Assembly: GCA_026874595.1 (NCBI GenBank)
Contig: CM049315.1
Span: 60,322,889 to 60,386,888, forward strand
DNA from: Sipunculus nudus
Taxonomy: Eukaryota; Annelida; Sipuncula; Golfingiida; Sipunculidae
Direction of reading: 5' to 3'
Length of the DNA stretch: 64,000 nucleotides
A program made the translations under genes and the position numbers. The notes beneath the pieces are model-generated. The model was given only the letters and a program-made list of their open reading frames with translations. It had not been told where the DNA came from and did not search any database. Each line of letters starts with the position of its first letter. Within the stretch, counting starts at the first letter, position 1. Positions 1 through 11,500 of the stretch are shown piece after piece.

Positions 1-445
1 TTTTATGTATGTTATAAAGCTATCCAAGGGCTACATTTATGCAAATTTTTTAGCCTGATTGGTCAAACGAGTCCTAAGATATGTGGGTTAATGTGTGAAA
101 ACAGATGCACAGATGGACGCTGTGCAACATTTTTGCAGGTGGCATCACGATTTTATATGTATGTTATAAAGCTATCCAAGGGCAACATTTGTGCAAATTT
201 TTTGGCCTGATTGGTCAAACGAGTTAATTTGTGAAAACAGATTCACAGATGGCTGCACTGGAGAGAGGAAAGGTCAAAGGTCAATGCAAAATATTTTGGC
301 AGTTCACATGTGACCCGCTAATCGTGTAAAGTTTTGGAAAATCTGTCCAGTGATCTCAGAGTTCTATTCCGGAAACGAACAAGGCGACGGCGACGAAACC
401 CGGTCAAAAACAGTATCCCCAAAACTTTGTTTTTATTGGATACAA
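1..445 (-). mobile_element. Helentron-like family 1, 5' part (cut by window edge)
   Basis: Carries degenerate copies of the family-1 tandem unit (gcaggtggcatcacg, tataaagctatccaaggg) and ends at 445 with the family's 5' stem (gtatccccaaaac ... ttggatacaa). The 3' half lies off the window. It sits in the PPAT intron after exon 8. Confidence 0.6.
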
Positions 446-1345
446 TGACATAAGGAAACATTTCAATCACATGTCTGGATTCAACATTTTAGATTATGGC
501 CATGTCATTTCTGGGTGCTAAATATTAGATTTCTGCTCATCCTCACAGAATATAGGGCCTCATGGTGTAGACCTGGCAGGAAATTTTCCCAAGACCTCCT
601 TGAAATTCAAGTCAGAAGGTTCTAGGTCCTAGTTCTAGGTCCTACTGTTATGATTTTGACTCTCACAGTACTAAAATCATGTTTTTTCCTAAAGCTTACA
701 GAATATATGTCACAGTGACCTTATTTCAAGATTCAATGGAGAACTGCCAAGGAACTCCCTGGATTTTAAAACAGAAGGTTCTGGGTCCAACAGTTTTGTG
801 CCCTGTGTGACTGTCTGGGTGCTCAGAATCATGTTGTTTGCCAGTACCTCATAGAATATTGGTCACCATGATCTTATTTCATATTTCCAAGGAGATCTGT
901 CCAAGACTTCCCTGGATAATAAGTAATAAGATTTCATGGAAATAGGATATAATTTATACCCTGTTCGTCTGAAGCTTGTAGAATATAGGTAAACATTACC
1001 TAATTACAGGTTTCCAAGGTATTTTGCCCAGAACCTCGCTGGATATTGTGTTAGAAGATTCTAGGTTAAGCAGATGCGATTAATGCCCACCTGACATTTA
1101 AGGTGCTCAAATGACATTTTTTTCTTTTAGTTCGCCAAATATAGGTCACAGTGACCTTTTATCAAGGTTTCATAGACAGCCCTTAATTTTACATTAGAAG
1201 ATTCTAGGCCAAAAGGATCCAATTTGTTCCCTGTCTGTCTTGTCGCTCAAAATCATGTTTTCGGCCCCTAGATCACAGAATATAGGTCAACACTACCTCA
1301 TGTAGGTTTCCTAGGAGATTTGCCCAGAACCTCCCTGGATGTTGC
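446..1345. repeat. Degenerate tandem repeat, about 170-180 bases per unit
   Basis: From about 540, roughly five diverged units repeat the phrases 'cacagaatataggtca', 'tttccaaggagat', 'aacctccctggat' and 'agaagattctagg'. The same phrases occur on the opposite strand at 53040-53790. It is probably the decayed interior of a mobile element. No coding potential is seen. Confidence 0.6.
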
Positions 1346-2290
1346 GTTTTTCAAGGAAAGTTTTGTATATTGGAGTGAAAACAGCATTACAATTAAGGAA
1401 ATACAGTACAAAGAATAACAATTACTGCATTTCACTTGGTTGGTAAGGTTGGGGGGAGGGCTGATATGAGATTAACAGTACACCTGTCACAGCAGGGGAT
1501 CTCCCCCAGTGACTGTAACATATCAGGAACACTGACTGGCTGACTTCCAGTGACCAGAAGTGGGCTGCCTGCATCTGGACAAAGCAAGTGACTACAATAG
1601 AGCTTCAAGAAAAACTTATTTTCATGCTTTTATTTTCAAATTTCATATTTAAACAAATGAAATATTTATGTTTACATGCTGTGAAAATTAAATCAACACT
1701 ACTCACAGGAAAAAACGTGCCATGGTCAAAGTTGGGCAAAATTTAAGGTACTGATTTTATTTAAATGCTAATAACTTAAAAAATTTACAAAATTCAGATC
1801 TAATTTTGGGTTTACAATTGAATCTTTATTAAACAAAGTTATATACAAGGAAAAAAAGTCTCTTGCTTAAAACATTTTAATGTTAAGTGAGTAAATATTT
1901 TTTCGGATTGTTTACAAAGTCCATTATGTTCGGGCCTGTAACTTTAAGAAATTACACTTAATGGACTTAATTTCTGGCATGTATATAGGAAATATATAGG
2001 AAAATATGTATGGTTAATACTAAGAAAAACAGATAAGTGGTTTCAATATTAGACAGTCCCAAAGTGTGAAAATAGGTTTTTAATGGAAATTTGAAGTTTT
2101 TCCTAGAAGAAACAAAGTCACAGTGACCCAGTTTTTGGTTTGGTTATGGGCACATCTAACAGTATGCCAAATTTTGGATTTGTAGGTCCAACAGTTTCAA
2201 AACTTGCCTACCTAATGGACGGACCGATCGATGACAGACAATGGACCATGACTATTGCTCAGATGACTTATAGACAGCTGAGCTAAAAAC
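1346..2290 (-). mobile_element. Family C repeat fragment
   Basis: About 0.95 kb similar to 9560-11511, 19470-20502 and, inverted, 34930-35990. It ends in the family terminus 'gctcagatgacttatag' followed by 'acagctgagcta', the 5' end of the element read on the minus strand. The opposite (3') end is missing or too decayed to place. Confidence 0.6.
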
Positions 2291-2458
2291 TAAAAACTAT
2301 GTGGAACTTCTGCAAACATATCCTTTCCTTTTTTTGTTATATCAACAGCTGTCAGCATATATTAACAATAGCTTCTTTATATCAGAGGAGCATACTCTGG
2401 TATGTGCTGTAATGGCCATCATCTTTTATTACATGAACTGATCATTCACTTAGTGTAC

Positions 2459-2586
2459 CTCTTGTGCAAAGCCAAGAGCAGCAGGTGTGGCTGACTCAGG
2501 TACAGTGCTGACAATATCTGCCTCCACTGGAGCCTCCCTCGCTAGCTGCTGCCCACATCGCTTACGCACAGTGTACACCATCTGAC
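2459..2586 (-). CDS. PPAT: PPAT exon 8
   Basis: Acceptor tgtgttgtag, then [20 protein letters not shown] and [20 protein letters not shown], ending AQE; donor gtacacta. 128 bases, phase 1 in and phase 0 out. The next exon, expected to encode CGLPYVEV-like sequence, is not in positions 1-2450. Upstream of the acceptor a tandem array repeats the acceptor plus the first about 19 coding bases. Confidence 0.93.
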
Positions 2587-5500
2587 CTACAACACACAGA
2601 AAAGTGTGCACCACCTGACCTAAAAACACACACAGAATACAGTGTACACTATCTGACCTACAACACACACAGAATACAGAGTACAATATCAGACCTACAA
2701 CACAGAATACAGTGTACCCCATCTGACCTACAACACAGAATACAGTGTACACCATCTGACCTACAACACACAGGATACAGTGTACACCATCTGACATACA
2801 ACACACACAAAATACAGTGTACACCATCTGACCTACAACACACACAGAATACAGTGTACACCATCTGACAAACAACACATAGAATACAGTGTACACCATC
2901 TGACCTACAACACAGAATACAGTGTACACCATCTGACCTACAACTCACAGAATACAGTGTACACCATCTGACCAACAACACATAGAATACAGTGTACACC
3001 ATCTGACCTACAACACACAGAATACAGTGTACACCATCTGACCTACAACACTGAATAAGGTTTGCACCATCTGAACTTCAACATATTATATATGACAGGT
3101 TGGAATATGACAGGTTGGCACACAGAAAACATTTCAACACATACGACATCACCTGCAGCTTACATACACATACCTGTCACATGATCAATATTTCTGTAAT
3201 ATTTGGAGCTGACAGGTGAAGTTTTTCCTGCTCAAGATATTTAGTAACAAGCATTTGAGTATATCTGTATAAACATAAATAATATAATGTCAAATACTGC
3301 AATCTATCTTCCACAAATCAAAGAATACAGGCAAGTTCTGTTAATAGTTTTGCAGGCGTAAATGAGGTACATTATTTCAGTATGATAAACTAACACAAAA
3401 TATTTCTCCAGAAACCTTGAAAACTAAAACCAGGCTTGACTAACAGGATAGTTAAAAGCATATTTCTGCCACATTGCTCACAGAATGTGACCAAACAAGA
3501 AAAAACGTTGATCTGTGTTACAGATCTGGTATGTCCCTCTCCTGTTGTGGAAGTAGCCCTTCTTGAAGAGTGTCAATGCTGAGAGTTTGGTGACTGTGCC
3601 TCAAATTCTTGTTAAGTGATTGCATTAACATCATTTTAGCATGATCGCCTCTGTGACCTTGAAAAATGTGTCAAGGTCATCCATATTCGATCTTGGCCTA
3701 GCATTTCATGAGTTGCCACTATGATGAGAGTATGGTGACAGCACTGTATGTTAATTTGTTTCTATGTTATTGTGTTAATATCAAATGACAGAATTCTATG
3801 AAAGAAGGACGGACGGATGCTCACCATTTCTGTCTCCCGCCAACAGCACCTTAGGTGACAGCAGGGGACAACTAGAATACAGGTAGTCGACAAGCGACTA
3901 CGTGTATCTGCCAAAATCAGAGTGGAACAGGTGAAGTGAGGCAAGGGGAAATAGAGTGAGGTGTGTTGCATATTAGCATGGATGTCTGCAGCTGAAATGT
4001 GTATGTTGGTTGCGCCACCTACCATAAATCCAGAAAGCTGTCAAAGTTGTATACATATGCAAAATTTTAGGCAGAAAAGTCAAACCACTACATGTATATG
4101 AGTGATTTTATCCCACATCAGACAAACAGAAGGACTTGTGCAAAAATAGTGGCAGGTGGCGCCACCAATTTTGTGTATGATTATGAGCTATGCGAGATCT
4201 ATACACATGCAAAATTTCAGGGGGATATGTGTAACCAGTCCTGAGATATAAGCTTGAATGTCTGCAGTGTTAACATAAATGTAGGTGGTGCCACCTGCCA
4301 AAAACAAGGGACCCATGGGTCACGGCACTCAGCTGATCGTGATTGGACTATAAATGTTTCTCCACTGTGATACTATATCGAGTTGATAAAGCTTATGAAC
4401 ATCATGGACATGTTGGGCTATTATAAAGGAATGTAATGTAATATGTGAGTAAATGATAAATGAAATAACCTGACTGATGGATTAATAGAGTCAAATATAG
4501 TGGTTTATTTTTTATTTATTTAGGAGGGGTTGAAAATTGTGATATATTTGAGCAAATATGAATGCAATGACAGCAGTAATAAGCAGTAGTAGAATGATGA
4601 TAAGGCTATTTGTTGAAGGATCTAAAGTGTATGGTAGTCTGCAAGCTTTCAATTTGACAGATATGATGTTATGATTAACTATGCTGATGAAGTGATTTAT
4701 GAATTTGTGACTGTATGACACAATATCTTTTTAGTCTTGACAAGGTACATTATTGTGATGCCCACTATGTCTACATATTACACAATATTGACAAAATTTC
4801 TGGCATGTACATAGGTACCTATGGACGAATAGTTATACAAAATATTAAAGTATGAATATATCTGATTCATCTTGTTCTTGCTTACTGATGCTGACTTTGG
4901 GATGGGGTTTGGAGAAGGGAAAAGTAAGGGCAGCACGAAGGTGGATGTAGAAATATTCTATTGTAATGTTTTTCATTTATATAAGAATATGAAAAGCTAA
5001 GAGGAAAGGGGCCCTCCTACTTGGTTATAGTAAAGTTCTAAATATATGATTGCAAACTAATACTCTGACAAGACTGTCATGAAGAAAAACAGTAAAAGTT
5101 TTGAGATACTGTGATGCATATGAAAATTTACAGATAGACAGGCAAGTGGACAGAATGGACTAATACCTTTATTTCACTTTCAAGGGAATAATGCATTTAA
5201 GTTTATATATAATCCTATTTTTTTAAGCATATCCACTTTTTTCATTAAGAAGTTTTTATCTGAATCATTTTTTTTATTTACAGGTTTTATAAATTTTTAA
5301 TAAAAAAACCTGAAAGTATAAGTTAAAATATTAGAATTGTTGCAAAAGTTGCAATCATTATATATACAGAGTAAAAAACTGAAACTATAACTTAAAATAT
5401 TAGAATTGTTGCAAAAGTTGCAATCATCATATATCCAGAGTGTAGCTCATATTGGGTCATATTATGCATACACATATTTTATTATTTTAAAATCAACTGA

Positions 5501-8500
5501 ATTTAAAAGAAAACTAGATATTTCTTGGCACCGCAGGTGCCATAGTATCCCCAGACAATTAATCCCCCCCCCTTTAAGAATAGGCCCCCCATCTACAGCA
5601 ACAATTAACATCAGACCACACTCATAGAAAAGGTCATTCTCATAGAAAAGGTCATGATCCAAATTTCAATGTACATCATCCCCTAACCTATGTCTATGTA
5701 TATGCAAGAAATCTGTCCATTAGTTTTTGACTTATAATGCTCACAATACTGTTAAGTGGCAATGATGGGGTATTAAACGGCACAAAAACAAGTAAAAGAA
5801 TAACAGGTGGCACCACCTGTTTCCCGTACATGACAACACTATCCAAGATCTTCTTTCAAGTTGATTTTTGGACAAATCAATGCATCCCTTATTGAGAAAT
5901 TAATGATTTTGTGTGATTTTCACCATATATGGCAATATTCAAGGTCAAGGCCACTCATTGGAAAGGTCATGACCCCTATTCATATAAACATTATCCTATA
6001 ACCCATATCCATGTATATGCATAATATGAAAGAAATTTGTCCATTAGTTTTTGACTTATAATGCTCACAGTACTGATAAATGGCAATGATGGGGTATTAA
6101 ACGGCACAAAACAAGTAAAAGAATAACAGGTGGCGCCACCTGTTTCCGGTACATGACAATACTTTCCAAGATCTTCGAACATGTTGATTTTTGGACCAAT
6201 GCATGCATCCCTTATTGAGATATTAATGATTTTGTGTAATTTTCACCATATATGGCAATATTCAAGGTCAAGGCCACTCTAATAGGAAAGGTCATGACCC
6301 CAATTTATATATACATCATCCCATAACCCATGTCTATGTATATGCATAATATAGAAATCTGTCCATTAGTTTTTGACTTATAATGCTCACAGGTTATAAA
6401 TGTACTGTTAAGTGGCAATGATGGGGTATTAAACGGCACAAAAACAAGTAAAAGAATAACAGGTGGCGCCACCTGTTTCCAGTACATGACATTACTATCC
6501 AAGATCTTCGTTCAAGTTGATTTTTGGACCAATGCATGCATCCCTTATTGAGAAATTAATGATTTTGTGGGATTTTCACCATATATGGCAATATTCAAGG
6601 TCAAGGCCACTCATTGGAAAGGTCATGACCCCTATTCAAATAAACATTATCCTATAACCCATATCCATGTATATCCATAATATGAAAGAAATTTGTCCAT
6701 TAGTTTTTGACTTATAATGCTCACAGTACTGATAAATGGCAATGATGGGGTATTAAACGGCACAAAACAAGTAAAAGAATAATAGGTGGCGCCACCTGTT
6801 TCCGGTACATGACAATACTTTACAAGATCTTCGAACATGTTGATTTTAGGACCATTGCATGCATCCCTTAATGAGATATTAAAATTAATGATTTTGTGTA
6901 ATTTTCACCATATATGGCAATATTCAAGGTCAAGGCCACTCTAATAGGAAAGGTCATGACCCCAATTTATATATACATCATCCCATAACCCATGTCTATG
7001 TATATGCATAATATGAAAGAAATCTGTCCATTAGTTTTTGACTTATAATGCTCACAGGTTATAAATGTACTGTTAAGTGGCAATGATGGGGTATTAAATG
7101 GCACGAAAACAAGTAAAAGAATAACAGGTGGTGCCACCTGTTTCCGGTACATGACATTACTATCCAAGATCTTTGGTCAAGTTGATTTTTGGACCAATGC
7201 ATGCATCCCTTATTGAGAAACTAGAATACGGGTAGTCGACAAGCGACTACGTGTATCCGCCTAAATCAGAGTGGAACGGGTGAAGTGAGGCATGGATTGA
7301 GTGGCAAGGGAAAATTGAGTGTTGCATATTAGCATGGATGTCTGCAGCCAAATTGTGTATGTAGGTTGCCCCCCATACCACAAAATCCAGAAAGCCGTCC
7401 AAGTTGTATACATATGAAAAATTCAAGGCAGATAAGTCAAACCACTACATGTATATGAGTAATTTTAGCCCATGGCAGACAAACAGATGGACGCTGAGCA
7501 AAAATGGTTGCAGGTGACGCCACCAGTTTTGCATATGATAAAGAGCTATGTGAGAACTATACACATGCAAAACTTTGGCCCAATCGGTCAAACGGTTCCC
7601 AAGATATGAGCTTGGATATCTGCTGCATAAACTAGAATGCAGGTGGTGCCACCTGTCATAAAATCAAGAGAGCTGTCGGGAATGTATAAACCTGCAAAAT
7701 TTTAGGCAGATATGTCAAACCACTGCCGAGATATGAGTGATTTTATCCAATGGCAGACAAACAGACAGGAGCTGTGCAAAAATGGCTGCAGGTGGCGCCA
7801 CCAGTTTTGCGTATGATGAATAGCTATGCGAGATCTATACACATGCAAAATTTTGGCCCAATTGGTCAAACGGTTCCGGAGATATGAGCTTGGATGTCTG
7901 CAGTGTAAACGTGAATGTAGGTGGCGCCACCTGTCATAAAATCAGAAAAGCTATCCAGGATGTTTACGCATGCCGAATTTCAGGTGAATTAGTCTAGTCA
8001 CTGCAGATATAAGAGTGATTTTAACCCAAGGCAGACGAACAGATCGACACTGTGCAAACATGGTTGCAGGTGGCGCCACCATTTTTTGTGTATGTTATAA
8101 AGCTCTCCAAGGGCTACATTTGTGCAAAAAAATTTTCCTGATCGGTCAAACGGTTCCCGAGATATGAGCTTGGATGTCTGCAGCGTAAACATGAATGTAG
8201 GTGGCGCCACCTGTCATAAAATCAGAAAAGCTATCCAGGATGTGTACGCATGCCGAATTTCAGGTGAATTAGTCAAGTCACTGCAGAGATATGAGTGATT
8301 TAAACCCAAGGCAGACGAACAGATGGACACTGTGCAAACATGGTTGCAGGTGGTGCCACCATTTTTTGTGTATGTTATAAAGCTTTCCAAGGGCTACATT
8401 TGTGCAAAAAAATTTTCCTGATCGGTCAAACGGTTCCCGAGATATGAGCTTGGATGTCTGCAGCGTAAACGTGAATGTAGGTGGCGCCACCTGTCATAAA

Positions 8501-11500
8501 ATCAGAAAAGCTATCCAGGATGTGTATGCATGCCGAATTTCAGTTGAATTAGTCAAGTCACTGCAGAGATATGAGTGATTTTAACCCAAGGCAGACGAAC
8601 AGATGGACACTGTGCAAACATGGTTGCAGGTGGCGGCACCATTTTTTGTGTATGTTATAAAGCTCTCCAAGGGCTACATTTGTGCAAAAAAATTTTCCTG
8701 ATCGGTCAAACGGTTCCAGAGATATGTGGGTTTATGTGTGGAAACAGACGCACAAACGGACGCAGAGCGCAGAGGAAAGGTCAGAGATCAAAACAAAATT
8801 GGGGCGCAGCAGTTCACATGTGACCCGAACATAATCCCGGGTTTCGTAAAATTCCGCCCAGCGGTTTTGGAGGAGTTCTCTGGACACCTACGTGGCGGCG
8901 GCGGCGGTGTGCAGCTGAAAACATAGTATCCGCAAAACTCTGTTTTGGCGGATACAATTAATGATTTTGTGTGATTTTCACCATATATGGCATTATTCAA
9001 GGTCAAGGCCACTCTCATAGGAAAGGTCATGACCCCAATTTAAATAAACATCATCCCATAACCCATATCTATGTATTTGCATAATATGAAAGAAATCTGT
9101 CCATTAGTTTTTGACTTATAATGCTCACAGTACTGTCAAGTAGCAATTTTGGGGATATTAAACGGCATGAAAACAAGTAAAGAATAACAGGTGGCACCAC
9201 TATTTCTGGAACATGACAACCCTATCCATGATCTTCGATCAACTTGATTTTGGGATCAATCCATGCAAGTTTTCTTGAGATATTTAAGAATTTGTGTGAT
9301 TTTCCCCAAAATTGAACCTATTCAAGGTCAAGGTCACTCTCCTTGTTGAGGTCATGACCTCATTTTAAATAGGCGTCGTCCTCTCACCCATATCTATAAA
9401 TATACCAAGTTTGGTAAAGATCCGTGAAATATTTTTTGAGTTATTGTGCCCAAAAGAAATCTCTGTGGCGGCAGCGGCGCGACTGTGCCTAAACCATAGT
9501 ATCTCCAGACTATGTCTGGCGATACAATAATGCCACAACATGGCATCTACAAGAATATTCCTTGAATCACTATTAAAAAGTTTTGCACATCAGAGTTTTC
9601 AGTACATGCTTAATTTTATTCACCAAAATTAAAATAAAAGATTCAGTAAATTTGATAAAATAAAACATCTTTTCAAATAAAGTATAAACACTGTTGGTTG
9701 AATGAGGGACAAACAATATCATTGTGCTAATTACTATCCCAGTTTTAATTTATTACTGGAATTAATAGTCAATTTCACACCTGGTGAAGTTTTCACTCTT
9801 CTGAAGTAAGGAATTACTTATCCCATGAACATCCACACTTTCATAGCAATACACCACTTTGTGGACACAATTAAATGTACACTTTAATCATTGTAACCCT
9901 GGTGGTACAATACAAAATCTAAAATGTAGCATAGCCTAGAATAAGAATGAATCAAATACAGAAAATAATAACATTCATCTAGTTTATGCACCATCTGGGG
10001 GGGGGGGGGGGAGTGCAGGGCAGAGGGGAAGCCTGCTGGTAGTGGCCAAGCTGACCCAAGGCAAGCTGCCTGGGGTTGGTTACATAATGCAAGTGAAGGC
10101 TGTACTACTAGGTGGGCTAGATGTAAACAACACTTGACATGGTGTATGAAAACATGAATAAAAGCTATTCTTTCCAATCAATTTCTTTGAAATTTCAGAT
10201 TTTAAAAGATTAAGTCCTTATGTATATATGCTGTGAAAATTAAATTAACAGTGCCAAAGTTGGACAAAATTTAAGGTACTGATTTTTTATTTATGCTAAT
10301 AACTTGAAAAATTTGCAAAATTCAGATCTAATTTTGGGTAAACAATTGAATCTTGATTAAATAAAGTTATATTCCTGGAAAAAAGTCTCTAGGTTCAGCA
10401 ATTCTCATGTTAGGTGAGTAAATATATTTCCTGATTTTTTTAAAAATTGCATTATGTTTTGGCCCATAACTTCAAAATAATACCCAATACTGACCTAATT
10501 TTTGGTATGTTCATAGAAAATGCATGAAAGAATGTGAATTCTACATATGATCAAAAACAGATCAGTGGTTTTGATATTAGGCAGCCTTGAAGTGTAACAA
10601 TGGCTTTTTTTATGGAAAACAGAGTTTTTTTCCTTAATATCTCGAAGGAACGAAGTCCTAATGACCCAATTTTCAGCATGGTAGGAGATTTTGGGGACAT
10701 CTAAAATTATGCCAACAGCCTGGGGAGCATAGAGATGTGCACTGAATGACCTACAGTCATCAAAGTGGACTGCTTGACAATGCAAGGGAATACAACAAGA
10801 GCCTCCAAAAAAATTCAATAACTAGCCTAATTTTGCAGCTTTTATTTTCAAATTTCAGATTTAAACAGATTAAATCCTTATGTATACATGCTGTGAAAAT
10901 TAAATCCACAGTACTTACAGGAAAAAAATGTGCCGTGGCCAAAGTTGGGCAAAATTTAAGGTACCAATTTTATATTTTTGCCAATATTTAAAAAAATTTA
11001 ACAGATTTTGATCTAATTTTTGGTATACAATTAAAGTTTGATTAATTAAAGTTGTATTACTGGAAATAGGTCCCTACCTTTAACACTTTTGGTCTTAAGT
11101 GACCAAATATCTTCCTGATTTTTTTACAAAGTCCATTATGTTTGGGCCCATAACTTTTTTTCAATTATATAATACTGACTTAATATCTGGCATGTACATA
11201 GGAACTATATAGAGGAATATTTATGAAGAAAACCAGATGAGTGGTTTTGATATTAGGCAGTCCTGAAGTATGAAAATAGATTTCTAATAAAAAATTGAGG
11301 TTTTTCCTAAATATCTCGAAGGAACGAAGTCCTATTGGCCCAATTTTCGGCATGGTAGGAGATTTTGGGGACATCTAACTGTATGCCAAATTTCAGATTC
11401 GTAGGTCCAACAGTGTCAAAACATGCCAGTCTTACGGACGGACAGACGGATGGGCAGAAGGACAATGGACCACGACTATAGCTCAGATGACTTATAGTCA

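Noticed and set aside
2450-2932. A 160-codon open frame of repeated MVYTVFCVV-like sequence
   Set aside because: Only its last 43 codons belong to PPAT exon 8; the rest is the acceptor-derived minisatellite read through. Kept as a finding about splicing, not as a gene.
5991-7167. Repeated 60-70-codon frames containing VPFNTPSLP
   Set aside because: They recur because they lie in the tandem units of family 2; unit lengths are not multiples of three and the frames have no start or splice logic. No sign of selection on protein.
9884-10177. 97-codon open frame, also seen as a 92-codon frame at 35609-35887
   Set aside because: The two are copies of the same family C interior in opposite orientation, with no recognisable domain and a poly-G tract inside. 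Shared ancestry of the repeat explains the similarity.
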